A DNA stretch of 64,000 nt. Source: an uncultured Psychroserpens sp. GTDB lineage: Bacteria; Bacteroidota; Bacteroidia; Flavobacteriales; Flavobacteriaceae. The position numbers and the translations under genes were made by a program. This document shows positions 8,386 through 16,845 of this stretch, piece by piece (position 1 is the first letter of the stretch; each line of letters begins with the position of its first letter). The stretch is taken from contig NZ_CANMRL010000001.1 of assembly GCF_947500255.1 (NCBI RefSeq), positions 806,001 to 870,000 on the forward strand. The letters run 5' to 3'. Under the pieces are notes generated by a model. That model had not been told where the DNA came from, did not search any database, and worked only from the letters and a program-made list of their open reading frames with translations.

Positions 8386-9462
8386 ATGAAAAAGCAATTA
8401 TTGTTTCTAGTAATTTTTATTAATCTAATAGTTAATGCTCAAGAGCGAACCTATGTCCAAATGCAAATTGATGATAGTTATAAATCAAAACTACTATCAC
8501 CAATATGGGTCAAAGATAGTATTGGTATTGCTCCTGGAAATGTTCAATTAAAAATTAAACATATGACTATGAATAGTGTAGTTTTTACTATTCCAACGTA
8601 TGAAGGTGAAAAAACAGTGAAATTAAAAGCAGGTTCAACCTTTACTTTTAAAATAAAGCGAAAAAATGACCTCATTCTTCCATATACCATTAAATATATA
8701 ACTGAAATAAGTAATGAAAAAAAAACAAAAAGCTTGTATTGGATATCAAATTATAGATTAACTGGCACATTTAAAACAGCTGATTGTAATTTCAAAATTT
8801 CTATAAGGGATATGGATGGTAATGGAATATTTGAGAAAAAAGATAGTGAAATAGGAACTAATCTGTCAATAGATATCAATAATGACGGAAAATTTTATGG
8901 TAAAAATGAACACTATACTACTCATCAATTAATTAGTTTATGTAATGTTACTTATACGATCAATATATTATCTGAAGAGTACACATTAATTTTTAAGAAA
9001 AATTCAAGACCTATACCAAAATTGGGTGATAAAGTTATTCCCTTTATTGAAAAATCTTTTGATGGAATAACTATTAATTCTAATAATTTATTAGGAAAAC
9101 CTTTAATTTTAGATTTTTGGGCCTCATGGTGCCTCCCTTGCGTAGAAAAATTTCCTCTTCTAAAATCTATAGAAACAAATTATAAAAAGGATTTAAATAT
9201 TATCACAATTAACATTGATTACCCGAATAGAATAGAAGCTGCTAAAAATATATTAATTAATTATAAAATAGACTGGCCAACAACTATAGATGGGTTGGGT
9301 AATGAAAATGTATTATGGAAATTTTATGGAAGTGCTTATGGGCATAAACAAATGACAATACCACTATATTGTATTTTTGATTCTCATGGAATATTAAAAT
9401 ACGTTGGAAATGGAGGAGAGAATCTTAATAAGATAAAGAATATATTGAAATCAATTAAATAG
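8386..9462 (+). CDS. TlpA-like thioredoxin with EF-hand-like calcium loops
   Basis: A 358-residue secreted protein with a signal peptide (to about LIVNAQ). A large N-terminal region (about 20-210) contains two acidic loops: D142-M-D144-G-N146-G147 ending in D153, which matches a canonical EF-hand loop, and D163-I-N165-N-D167-G168. The C-terminal domain is a TlpA-type thioredoxin with FWASWCLPCVEKFP (WCxPC). The Cys-containing stretch SLCNVTY lies before it. It is not part of the tandem array and differs in N-terminal architecture. The 11-bp inverted repeat at 9501-9540 probably ends its transcript. Envelope redox function is likely; calcium binding is a sequence-pattern inference. Confidence 0.82.
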   Translation: MKKQLLFLVIFINLIVNAQERTYVQMQIDDSYKSKLLSPIWVKDSIGIAPGNVQLKIKHMTMNSVVFTIPTYEGEKTVKLKAGSTFTFKIKRKNDLILPYTIKYITEISNEKKTKSLYWISNYRLTGTFKTADCNFKISIRDMDGNGIFEKKDSEIGTNLSIDINNDGKFYGKNEHYTTHQLISLCNVTYTINILSEEYTLIFKKNSRPIPKLGDKVIPFIEKSFDGITINSNNLLGKPLILDFWASWCLPCVEKFPLLKSIETNYKKDLNIITINIDYPNRIEAAKNILINYKIDWPTTIDGLGNENVLWKFYGSAYGHKQMTIPLYCIFDSHGILKYVGNGGENLNKIKNILKSIK

Positions 9463-9500
9463 CTTATTTCCTTAATAATCCTTTGAATTTTTTATCAAAT

Positions 9501-9540
9501 TAAAAATGCGAATAACTAAAATAGAATACTCGCATTTTTA
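9501..9540. terminator. Bidirectional terminator-like hairpin
   Basis: Perfect 11-bp inverted repeat, TAAAAATGCGA (9501-9511) and TCGCATTTTTA (9530-9540), with an 18-nt loop and T-runs on both strands. It lies between convergent genes (thioredoxin on plus, ssb on minus), so it can serve both. Confidence 0.6.
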
Positions 9541-9559
9541 TATTGCATATTAATGTTTT

Positions 9560-9892
9560 TTATTTCCCTAACATCAACAACTCATTACAAATTATCTCGG
9601 TCGTATAGCGCTTTTGTCCGTCTTTATCATCCCAAGAACGATTAGTGAGTTTACCTTCTATTGCAATTTCCTTTCCTTTGCTCACGTACTCTTCTACTAC
9701 TTTTACTAGTCCGCCACGAACCACAACATTGTGCCAATAAGCACGCTCTACTTTATTCCCATCTTTATCTTTATAGCTATCGTCTGTAGCTAATGAGAAT
9801 TTTGCCATTTTGTTTCCGTCTTCAAAGTTGATGATTTCTGGATCTTGTCCTAATCTTCCAATCAACTGTACTCTGTTTCTAAGTGTGTTCAT
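9560..9892 (-). CDS. ssb: Short single-stranded DNA-binding protein
   Basis: A 110-residue OB-fold protein starting MNTLRNRVQLIGRLGQDPE, with FSLATDD and YWHNVVVRGGLVKVVEEYVSKG typical of bacterial SSB. The start at 9892 is preferred over an upstream in-frame one because MNT/LRNRV is the family N-terminus. The protein ends ICNELLMLGK immediately after the OB fold. It lacks the flexible linker and acidic DDDIPF-type tail that recruits repair and replication proteins. It is therefore probably a secondary SSB, not the main replicative one. The upstream region (9893-10072) is rich in repeats. Confidence 0.88.
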   Translation of the reverse strand: MNTLRNRVQLIGRLGQDPEIINFEDGNKMAKFSLATDDSYKDKDGNKVERAYWHNVVVRGGLVKVVEEYVSKGKEIAIEGKLTNRSWDDKDGQKRYTTEIICNELLMLGK

Positions 9893-9971
9893 AATTTTTA
9901 AATTTATACCTGCCGTCACTGGCAAGTGTTAAACAGTTAATGCTATTGAACCTTCAGTGATTCAACAGTGC

Positions 9972-10015
9972 AAATATGTAACGAACTCCAAATATTAGTC
10001 GGTAGTTACATATTT
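9972..10015. repeat. Inverted repeat in the ssb/GNAT divergent promoter region
   Basis: Perfect 11-bp arms AAATATGTAAC (9972-9982) and GTTACATATTT (10005-10015), 22-nt spacer. It lies between divergently transcribed genes and has no T-run, so it is more likely an operator than a terminator. Confidence 0.5.
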
Positions 10016-10021
10016 AAAATC

Positions 10022-10048
10022 GTTTGTAAGTGTTTGTAGTCGTTTGTA
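10022..10048. repeat. Three direct GTTTGTA repeats at 10-bp period
   Basis: GTTTGTA occurs at 10022-10028, 10032-10038 and 10042-10048, exactly one helical turn apart. The last is part of a small dyad CGTTTGTAAACG (10041-10052). They end 13 bp before a TAnnTTTG box and could be stacked binding sites on one DNA face. Confidence 0.5.
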
Positions 10049-10061
10049 AACGGAAAAAATG

Positions 10062-10069
10062 TATCTTTG
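10062..10069 (+). promoter_or_regulatory. Bacteroidota -7 promoter box TATCTTTG
   Basis: Exact match to TAnnTTTG, only 3 nt before the ATG at 10073. If used, the transcript would be leaderless or nearly so. A TTTG at 10043-10046 is closer than the usual -33 spacing. Confidence 0.45.
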
Positions 10070-10072
10070 CAT

Positions 10073-10624
10073 ATGCTATTTTACCTAGAAACAAAACGCC
10101 TTATCATGCGTGAACTTTTACCATCAGACATTGACGGTATGTTTGAATTAGATTCAAACCCTGAAGTTCATAAATACCTTGGAAAGCGTCCTATTACTTC
10201 AAAAGCACAAGCGCAAGAGAATATTAATTTTATAAGAGAGCAATATCATAAACGTGGCATTGCTCGATTTGCAACCATTGAAAAATCATCTGGAGATTTT
10301 ATAGGTTGGTCTGGGTTAAAACTTAATACTGGAGATAAAGAAGCCTTAGGGTCAAAAAGAGACTTTTATGATATTGGCTATCGTTTTATTCCAAGGTATT
10401 GGGGAAAAGGGTATGCAACTGAATCATCTTTAGCCGTATTAGATTTTGGATTTAAAGACCTAAAACTAGATATCATTTATGGTGCGGCCGAAATTAAAAA
10501 TATTGGTTCTAATAAAATACTTAAAAAAATAGGATTGAATTATATTGAACAATTCCTATTTGAAGGTGAAATGATTAATTGGTACGAACTTAAAAAAGAA
10601 GACTATGCAAAAACAATGTCCTGA
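10073..10624 (+). CDS. GNAT-family N-acetyltransferase (RimJ/RimL-like)
   Basis: A 183-residue protein with the RimJ/L-type layout: LETKRLIMRELLPSDIDGMFELDSNPEVHKYLG at the N-terminus, then the acetyl-CoA-binding region DIGYRFIPRYWGKGYATESS (RxxWGKGYA) and NIGSNKILKKIGL near the end. By family it transfers acetyl to an amino group of a protein terminus or small molecule; the substrate is unknown. The ATG at 10073 is used because the ETKRL start is standard. It overlaps the next gene by 20 bp, so they are co-transcribed. Confidence 0.85.
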   Translation: MLFYLETKRLIMRELLPSDIDGMFELDSNPEVHKYLGKRPITSKAQAQENINFIREQYHKRGIARFATIEKSSGDFIGWSGLKLNTGDKEALGSKRDFYDIGYRFIPRYWGKGYATESSLAVLDFGFKDLKLDIIYGAAEIKNIGSNKILKKIGLNYIEQFLFEGEMINWYELKKEDYAKTMS

Positions 10625-10955
10625 ATGTGGTGAAAAAATAGTGGGTAGAATTGATAAGAAATTCTGTAGTGATGCTTGTCGTAATGCCTATAATAATGCA
10701 ATTAATAAAGACAGTAAGAATTTAATAAGGAATACCAACAACCGATTGAGAAAGAACTATCGCATATTAGAAGAGCTCAATCCCGATCAAAAGAAAAAAA
10801 TCTCTAGAGCGCGAATGATAGAAAAAGGATTCGACTTCAATTACTTTACTAGTATCTATACTACAAAAGCCGGAACCGTATACTATTTTGTGTATGATCA
10901 AGGCTACTTACCATTAGAAGGAGACTATTATGCCCTAGTGAAACGCGAAAGTTGA
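10605..10955 (+). CDS. Zinc-ribbon protein, conserved hypothetical
   Basis: A 116-residue protein starting with a compact metal-binding ribbon: MQKQCPECGEKIVG then KKFCSDACRNAYNN, giving CxxC and CxxxC pairs. A basic, helix-prone middle (NTNNRLRKNYRILEELNPDQ) and a C-terminal aromatic-rich part (TVYYFVYDQGYLPLEGDYY) follow. The CSDxCRxxYNN motif recurs in flavobacterial small proteins, but I know no assigned function. It overlaps the GNAT gene by 20 bp in another frame, so it probably depends on that gene's transcript. Confidence 0.7.
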   Translation: MQKQCPECGEKIVGRIDKKFCSDACRNAYNNAINKDSKNLIRNTNNRLRKNYRILEELNPDQKKKISRARMIEKGFDFNYFTSIYTTKAGTVYYFVYDQGYLPLEGDYYALVKRES

Positions 10956-11010
10956 CATTGTAACGTTTTTTAGATTTTAACTACTTATATATACAACCAA
11001 ACCATCTTTT

Positions 11011-11700
11011 ATGAGTACTCCTCTTATTATCATTATTGCCATTTGCGTTATAGGTCTTATTATTTTCTTAGCTGTTCATTTCAGTAAAAGAAATGTGATA
11101 ATTAGAACCCTTTCTAAAATACCTTATAAACCTGCATCAAGTTTAAAAACTAATGATCTTTCAAAAGTAAGTGGTAAAGCGTTACATGTCAAAGCTCCTT
11201 TAATAGCACCTTACACTGGACGAAAATGTGTGTTCTATCAAATTAGAATTCAGCAACGTGTAAATTCTGGAAAAAGTTCACATTGGAAAACCTTAGTACA
11301 AGATGAACAATTTCAAGAGTTTTTTATAGACACTAATGGTGACTTTGTTATTGTAAAACCATCGGCGAACCCTCGAAATTATATCAGTTATCTTGTAAAA
11401 GACACCAATCAATCATCTGGAGTGTTTAACAGCCCAACTCCAAAATTTGAAGCGGTTTTAAGACGTTATAATATTAATCCAGAAAATTTCTTCGGCATGA
11501 ATAAACGTTTACGTTATGAAGAAGGTGTTATTGAAATTGGAGAGCGAATTACAGTGGCAGGAATTGCAAAATGGAAAGCATTAAGTGAGCCTTTACCTGA
11601 GTATCCATATTCTAAGATTGCGACATTAGAAAGTGAAGGCAAACAGAAAATCATTATTACTGATTTACCTGAAACCTTACCTAATCATCGAAAGCTGTAA
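11011..11700 (+). CDS. Membrane-anchored BAM/GIDE-domain protein
   Basis: A 229-residue protein with one N-terminal transmembrane helix (about residues 4-24) and a cytosolic domain resembling the BAM (beside a membrane)/GIDE domain of MUL1-type proteins: KALHVKAPLIAPYTGRKCVFYQIRIQQ, a W-K-x-L turn, FFIDTNGDFVIVKP, and RYEEGVIEIGERITVAGIAKW. Bacterial members lack the RING finger and have no known ubiquitin role, so the name describes the fold only. It converges on the CBS gene with a 2-bp gap. Confidence 0.65.
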   Translation: MSTPLIIIIAICVIGLIIFLAVHFSKRNVIIRTLSKIPYKPASSLKTNDLSKVSGKALHVKAPLIAPYTGRKCVFYQIRIQQRVNSGKSSHWKTLVQDEQFQEFFIDTNGDFVIVKPSANPRNYISYLVKDTNQSSGVFNSPTPKFEAVLRRYNINPENFFGMNKRLRYEEGVIEIGERITVAGIAKWKALSEPLPEYPYSKIATLESEGKQKIIITDLPETLPNHRKL

Positions 11701-11702
11701 AC

Positions 11703-12167
11703 TTATTTCCAATTCTGCCCTTTGAGTTCTATAGCAGCTTTTAGAATATCTTTCTGACTAATCTGCCCAACTAATTTACCATTTTCAACGATAGGGAAAC
11801 GTCTAATTTTAGATTCTAAAAACTTATTAGCAGCATCGAAAACATTCATATTACCATCAATGGTTTCTACATTTTTTGCCATTCGATTTTCAACAGTATG
11901 TTGCTCCATTGGCATATTGTAATAACGACTTTCGCTAATTTGCTTTAAACAATCGCCTTCAGAAATAATACCAACCAACTCGTTGTTGTTATTTACTACT
12001 GGACCTCCAGAAATTTTATTCTTAATCAACGTTTGAATCACTTCCTCAACAGATTGCTCTGGTTTAAATGTGATTAAGTCGCGTGTCATAAAATCACTGA
12101 CTGTAATTGCTTTTACTTCAGCAGTATTTTGCTGCTTTCTTGCTCCTTGAAAACTTTTAATGCCCAT
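11703..12167 (-). CDS. Tandem CBS-domain protein
   Basis: A 154-residue cytosolic protein made almost wholly of two CBS domains: VSDFMTRDLITFKPEQSVEEVIQTLIKNKISGGPVV...ELVGIISEGD, then VENRMAKNVETIDGNMNVFDAANKFLESKIRRFPIV...KLVGQISQKDIL. Such stand-alone pairs bind adenine nucleotides and sense energy or ionic status. A short N-terminal tail (MGIKSFQGARKQQ) precedes them. The internal ATG at 12167 is chosen over one two codons upstream. No partner is evident from the neighbours. Confidence 0.88.
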   Translation of the reverse strand: MGIKSFQGARKQQNTAEVKAITVSDFMTRDLITFKPEQSVEEVIQTLIKNKISGGPVVNNNNELVGIISEGDCLKQISESRYYNMPMEQHTVENRMAKNVETIDGNMNVFDAANKFLESKIRRFPIVENGKLVGQISQKDILKAAIELKGQNWK

Positions 12168-12275
12168 AACCAATTCTTTTAGTGTGTTTTAAAGTTACTG
12201 AAAATAAGTGAATTTAGCTAGAGTGGTTATCCAACTAATAATTTGTACATTTCAGAGTAATAAAAAACTAAAAAA

Positions 12276-13082
12276 TTGCGTCACAAAATTTGTGTAATTG
12301 GTTGTGGATGGTTAGGCTTTGAATTAGCAAAACAACTCCTTGAAAATGATTATCAAGTTAATGGATCTACAACTTCAGAAGACAAAATTCCTAAGCTTGA
12401 GCAAGCGAATATTACACCATTTATAATACAATTATCTTTGGAAGGTGTTATAGGTAATATTGAAGCCTGTTTAGATCATTGCGAAATACTTATTGTTAAC
12501 ATTCCTCCTGGTCTACGTAAAAATCCTGAACATAATTATGTACAGCAAATGATACACCTTGTTAAGCATATTGAAACAGCTTCGGTAAAACATGTAGTGC
12601 TTATTGGTTCGACTTCGGTGTATGATGATGACGAAACATGTCCAATAATTACTGAGGATACTCCAACATCTAAATCCAAAACAGCATCAAAACTAGTTAT
12701 GGTAGAACGCCTATTTCAGCAGAATAAAAACTTCGACACAACCTTATTGCGCTTTAGCGGGCTCTTTGCTGAAGATAGACATCCTGCTCGTTTTTTATCA
12801 GGAAAACAGAACCTTAAAAATGCCGATGCTCCTGTGAATTTAATTCATCGTAACGATTGTATTGGTATTATCTTGTCAATTATCAAACAGCAAGCTTGGT
12901 CTACTACTTTAAATGCATCTACACTACCTCATCCAACAAAAAAAGCCTATTACACTTCGGTTTGCAAAGCGATGAATATTCCTGTTCCTGAGTTTGATGA
13001 ATCTATAAAAAGTAAAGGAAAGTATATCGATTCTCAAAAATTGGTACGTGTTTTGAACTATGATTTCAAAGTAAAACTCTAA
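12276..13082 (+). CDS. NAD(P)-binding SDR/epimerase-like protein (YeeZ-like)
   Basis: A 268-residue Rossmann-fold protein. The dinucleotide-binding motif is at the N-terminus (KICVIGCGWLGFELAKQLL), LIGSTSVYDDDE holds the typical SDR strand and Ser/Tyr region, and LLRFSGLFAEDRHPARFLSGK with NLIHRNDCI corresponds to the extended-SDR substrate side. It resembles YeeZ-type proteins whose substrate is not settled. The start is a TTG at 12276, since no ATG is available before the glycine motif. Confidence 0.75.
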   Translation: MRHKICVIGCGWLGFELAKQLLENDYQVNGSTTSEDKIPKLEQANITPFIIQLSLEGVIGNIEACLDHCEILIVNIPPGLRKNPEHNYVQQMIHLVKHIETASVKHVVLIGSTSVYDDDETCPIITEDTPTSKSKTASKLVMVERLFQQNKNFDTTLLRFSGLFAEDRHPARFLSGKQNLKNADAPVNLIHRNDCIGIILSIIKQQAWSTTLNASTLPHPTKKAYYTSVCKAMNIPVPEFDESIKSKGKYIDSQKLVRVLNYDFKVKL

Positions 13083-13122
13083 TAATTAGCAGACTTTTAA
13101 GAGTATATGCCATATATTTTTT

Positions 13123-13130
13123 TAGTTTTG
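13123..13130 (+). promoter_or_regulatory. Bacteroidota -7 promoter box TAGTTTTG
   Basis: Exact TAnnTTTG match in the 160-bp gap upstream of the TPR-like gene (start 13243). It implies a 5' leader of roughly 100 nt. No clear -33 TTG was found. Confidence 0.35.
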
Positions 13131-13242
13131 GCGCAATAAATGACGAATATTATGAAACATTCTTAATTAAGAACTATGTTTAAAAAGCAAATGAACTTGA
13201 TGAATGTTACATCTGACAATTAAAAACAATAAATCTAAACAG

Positions 13243-13932
13243 ATGAAAAAACTTATCCTCCTTTTAGCTGTAGTATGCACTTTTAGTGTCACTGCACAAA
13301 CAAAATCTGAACTTGTAAAACACTTTGAAGCTTATTATCAGCAAATGAAAACTCAAGGTGATATTCAAGGTGTTATTAATGCTATGACACATCTTAATGT
13401 TTTACAGCCAAACAAAGCGAGATTAGATACACTGGCTTACATCTACGCTTCTGAAGGCAGAAACCTTGAAGCTTTGAATACTATTGGAATTGAACAAAAT
13501 CCGACAGATACTGATATGAATACTGAAGTAAAAGCTATTGCATTAAAGGCTTTAAACCAGCCGCAACGTGCCTTAGTATTTTATGAGGAATTATTTAAAA
13601 GAGATGCTAATTCATATTTAGCCTATGAAATTGCAGATCTTAAAGTACAAACACAAGATCTAGCAGGTGCGAAAGCAAAAGTAGATTTTGGATTAGCCAA
13701 TGTTAAAGATGATATGAAACGTTCATACTACGAATCTCAGAGACCTTATGAAGTTTCATTAAAAGGTGCATTAACCTATCTAAAAGCTTTGATTGTATTT
13801 AATATGAATCAAACTGACAATTTAGATACAGCAATTGGATTGTTGGATGAAGCCATGGTCATGGATGCTAACTTTAACCTAGCTAAGTTAAGTAAAGATG
13901 CTTTAGTAGCGCGAAAAGAGAAAAAGGAATAA
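13243..13932 (+). CDS. Secreted TPR-like repeat protein
   Basis: A 229-residue protein with a signal peptide (MKKLILLLAVVCTFSVTAQ). The rest is helical with TPR-type spacing: LDTLAYIYASEGRNLEALNTI, VKAIALKALNQPQRALVFYEELFKRD, LAYEIADLKVQTQDLAGAKAKV, and AIGLLDEAMVMDANFNLAKL. TPR proteins act as scaffolds; the partner is unknown. The start at 13243 gives the signal peptide, although an in-frame start lies 39 nt upstream. A strong hairpin at 13952-13980 ends the transcript. Confidence 0.75.
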   Translation: MKKLILLLAVVCTFSVTAQTKSELVKHFEAYYQQMKTQGDIQGVINAMTHLNVLQPNKARLDTLAYIYASEGRNLEALNTIGIEQNPTDTDMNTEVKAIALKALNQPQRALVFYEELFKRDANSYLAYEIADLKVQTQDLAGAKAKVDFGLANVKDDMKRSYYESQRPYEVSLKGALTYLKALIVFNMNQTDNLDTAIGLLDEAMVMDANFNLAKLSKDALVARKEKKE

Positions 13933-13951
13933 CTATATTTTTGATTTTAAT

Positions 13952-13980
13952 AAAAAAGCACCCAAATTGGGTGCTTTTTT
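13952..13980. terminator. Strong bidirectional intrinsic terminator
   Basis: AAAAAAGCACCCAA and TTGGGTGCTTTTTT form a near-perfect palindrome with a GC-rich core and T6/A6 flanks. It separates the convergent TPR-like gene (plus) and M13 peptidase gene (minus). Confidence 0.9.
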
Positions 13981-14001
13981 GTTTTATATACATTGGTATG
14001 T

Positions 14002-16065
14002 TTACCAAATTCTAACACGCTTTTCTGGAGCTAACCACATCGCATCACCTTCTTTTATATCAAATGCTTCATAAAATGCATCAATATTTTTAAGCGGTTG
14101 TACTGCTCTTTGAATTCCTGGAGAGTGTGGATCTGTTTTAACCTGAGTTCTTAAAGCATCTTCTCTAGTTAAAGTTCTCCAAACCGTTGCCCATGACATA
14201 AAGAAACGTTGCTCTGGTGTAAAACCATCAATGTTTTCTGGTCTTCCATTTTCAGCAAAGTATAATTGTAAACCATCATAAGCTCCTAGCACACCACCAA
14301 GATCACCAATGTTTTCACCTAAAGTAAACTTACCGTTAATGTAAACACTATCCATTACTTCTATTGCGCTGTATTGCTCAGCTAAAGCATTTCCTCGCTT
14401 TGTAAATTCTTCAAGATCTTGATCAGTCCACCAATTCTTTAAATTTCCATCAGCATCAAAACGTGATCCAGAATCATCGAAAGCATGTGAAATCTCATGA
14501 CCGATAACAGCACCAATACCTCCATAATTTACAGCTTCATCTGCTGTCCAGTTATAGAAAGGTGGTTGTAAAATGGCTGCTGGGAAAACAATTTCATTAT
14601 TAATTGGATTAAAATAAGCATTCACCATTTGTGGTGGCATTCCCCATTTTGATTTGTCTATAGGCTCATTAATATCAGCTAAATTATCTGCCTTAGCCCA
14701 ATTACCCACAGCCATCATATTTTCAGCATAGGTGTTACCTTCTTTAACCATAAGTGTAGAATAATCTTCCCACTCATCTGGATAAGCAATTTTTACAGTA
14801 AACTTTTCCAGTTTTTCTATAGCTTTTGCTTTAGTTTCAGAACTCATCCAATCTAATTTCTCAATTCTATTTTGAAAAGCTTTAATCACATTTGCAATCA
14901 TTTTTTCAGCTTTTTCTTTAGCTTCAGGTGGAAACTTAGCATCTACATAAACTTTACCAATAGCTTCTCCTACAGAACCGGTTACAGTTCCTAAAGCGCG
15001 TTCCTCAGCCGAACGTTGTTTTTTTGCTCCTCTAAGTGTTTGAGAATAAAACTCCCAATTAGCTCTTTCAATATCTGTAGATAAGAATCCTGCAGCATTG
15101 TTTATCGTAGTCCAATCCATTAATGTTTTAACATCATCTAAAGATGTATTCTTTAAGAAATCGTTTAACGCAACCATATATTTAGGTTGAGCAACAAGTA
15201 TGGTGTCTATCTTCTTTTTGATGCCCAAATCTGTAATCATTTTGTTCCAGTCAATAGCTGGACACATCTCTTGCAACTGAGCAACAGAATTTGGATTGTT
15301 CATGTTACGTAAATCTCTTCTTGCAACTTTGTCCAATCTCGGCTCTTGAAGTTGAGTTTCCATGTCGATAATCTTAACTGCTGCAGCATCTGCATCTTCT
15401 TTTGAGTATTCAATATACTGTAGCATTCTTGAGACATGCGCCTTATATTGTTCTCTAATCTCTTTAGACTTATCGTCTTGATCTAAATAATAATCGCGTT
15501 GCAATCCAGTGCCTGCAGGTCCAACCCAAGTCGTATTCATACTACTGTCGTTTAAATCTGGCCCAGCTCCTAATTGAGCAAATGGTGCCGATACGCCAAT
15601 AGATGTTGCAATTGCTGTTTGCATATCTTGAAGACTTTTAATACCATCAATTTCTTCTAAAAACGGTCTTAATGGTTTTATACCAGCTTCGTCACGAGCA
15701 ACTGTGTCTAATTCCGATTCAAAAATCAGTAATGCTTTTTTCTGATCGGTTCCTTCTTCATAGGTGTTTAGTTCTTTAGACCTATTCATAATTTCTAAAA
15801 CGTCATCTCTTGTGGATTTACGAAGTACTCCAAATCCTCCCCAACGTGTTTCTTCTTCAGGGATTGTTGTTGTCTTTACCCAATTACCATTAACGTAATT
15901 GTAAAAATCATCTTTCGGACTTACAGAAGTGTCCATGTTTTCGAGAACAATTCCGGGAATTTTCTCAATCATAGCAGTTTCTTCCTTTGGTTCTTCCTTA
16001 CATCCTAAAAATGCAAAAAGTCCCAACACAGAAACCACCAAAATACTCTTGATATTGGTTTTCAT
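14002..16065 (-). CDS. pepO: M13-family zinc metallopeptidase (PepO/neprilysin-like), lipoprotein
   Basis: A 687-residue protein with a lipoprotein signal (SVLGLFAFLGCKEE). The N-terminal M13 domain begins MDTSVSPKDDFYNYVNGNWVK. The catalytic domain has VNAYFNPINNEIVFPAAILQ, the zinc motif H523-E-I-S-H527 in GAVIGHEISHAFDDSG, and the third-ligand motif ENIGDLGG. The end, KRVRIW, matches the family's xCxVW-like terminus but without the Cys. The length is as usual for bacterial PepO. It is predicted to be an envelope-anchored oligopeptidase. It is monocistronic, with a terminator just downstream. Confidence 0.92.
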   Translation of the reverse strand: MKTNIKSILVVSVLGLFAFLGCKEEPKEETAMIEKIPGIVLENMDTSVSPKDDFYNYVNGNWVKTTTIPEEETRWGGFGVLRKSTRDDVLEIMNRSKELNTYEEGTDQKKALLIFESELDTVARDEAGIKPLRPFLEEIDGIKSLQDMQTAIATSIGVSAPFAQLGAGPDLNDSSMNTTWVGPAGTGLQRDYYLDQDDKSKEIREQYKAHVSRMLQYIEYSKEDADAAAVKIIDMETQLQEPRLDKVARRDLRNMNNPNSVAQLQEMCPAIDWNKMITDLGIKKKIDTILVAQPKYMVALNDFLKNTSLDDVKTLMDWTTINNAAGFLSTDIERANWEFYSQTLRGAKKQRSAEERALGTVTGSVGEAIGKVYVDAKFPPEAKEKAEKMIANVIKAFQNRIEKLDWMSSETKAKAIEKLEKFTVKIAYPDEWEDYSTLMVKEGNTYAENMMAVGNWAKADNLADINEPIDKSKWGMPPQMVNAYFNPINNEIVFPAAILQPPFYNWTADEAVNYGGIGAVIGHEISHAFDDSGSRFDADGNLKNWWTDQDLEEFTKRGNALAEQYSAIEVMDSVYINGKFTLGENIGDLGGVLGAYDGLQLYFAENGRPENIDGFTPEQRFFMSWATVWRTLTREDALRTQVKTDPHSPGIQRAVQPLKNIDAFYEAFDIKEGDAMWLAPEKRVRIW

Positions 16066-16166
16066 AATGTGGTGAAAATTAAATTTGATTAAAATTAGTT
16101 ATTAATAAGAAGCCTCAATCGCCAAAATGTTACATATTAACAAAATATTAAGACTATTTTAAAGAA

Positions 16167-16691
16167 TCATTCTGGCTTAAAAACATTGTTTTTATCAAAC
16201 TCAAACTTCTTATTGATTTGTAGATTAAGGTTAGATACTGCAATTAACAACTCTTTAATCCCTTGAAGTTTCTCTTCCTTACTAATATTATTAATCGTTA
16301 AAAGACTATTTAACTTTTGACCTTTGGTATCTAAAGCCGTTATTCTAGCATTAATCTCATTAGTTTGTAATTGTTCAGGCATTTCGGTTCTTAATTCGGT
16401 TAAAAACGTTTTCAACAATAAAAGGTCTCCATTAAAAAAGCTAAGGTCGCTTTTCTTCAATAATTCAATTTGTGTATTAAGCTCTTGAAACTTTTGCCAA
16501 TCGGTTACAGCTTTTTGAGCATCTGAACTCAATCCGAAATCTGCATATCTAAAGCTTTCAATATCTTTTTGTGATATTTTACGAGCATCAATTTCTTCTT
16601 GAGTCTCTTCAATTACTTCTGAAACCGTATCTCCTTTACAATTGGTGAGTAACAAACTAAAACTTATAAATAAAAGCGTAATGAAGCGCAT
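16167..16691 (-). CDS. Helical lipoprotein of unknown function
   Basis: A 174-residue protein with a lipoprotein signal (MRFITLLFISFSLLLTNCKGD, Cys about 18). The mature part is charged and strongly helical (about 30-170) with coiled-coil-like heptads such as KSDLSFFNGDLLLLKTFLTE and QGIKELLIAVSNLNLQINKK. I do not recognise the family. It lies 100 bp upstream of the M13 peptidase on the same strand, which might be coincidence. Convergence with nothing on either side gives no further functional clue. Confidence 0.65.
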   Translation of the reverse strand: MRFITLLFISFSLLLTNCKGDTVSEVIEETQEEIDARKISQKDIESFRYADFGLSSDAQKAVTDWQKFQELNTQIELLKKSDLSFFNGDLLLLKTFLTELRTEMPEQLQTNEINARITALDTKGQKLNSLLTINNISKEEKLQGIKELLIAVSNLNLQINKKFEFDKNNVFKPE

Positions 16692-16812
16692 AATTATACC
16701 TATTCAATTTGAGGTAAATATAGGCAAAGCGTATAAATCTATTATGCAATTAACAAAAATTAATGAGTTGTTAATTTTACAATTTTATGTTTTTTGTACT
16801 CTATATTCTTGT

Positions 16813-16820
16813 TATTTTTG
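16813..16820 (+). promoter_or_regulatory. Bacteroidota -7 promoter box TATTTTTG
   Basis: Exact TAnnTTTG match 25 bp before the ATG at 16846, with a TTTG at 16793-16796 (16-bp spacing, slightly short of the usual 17-23). Confidence 0.5.
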
Positions 16821-16845
16821 AGGAACGATTAAACATCATCTATCT

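Noticed and set aside
10022-10048. CRISPR-like or integration-site repeats
   Set aside because: Repeats are 7 bp with 3-bp spacers, too short for CRISPR, and there is no integrase or tRNA nearby.
11011-11700. Bacterial E3 ubiquitin ligase
   Set aside because: Only the BAM/GIDE-like domain and membrane helix are visible; the RING finger required for ligase activity is absent.
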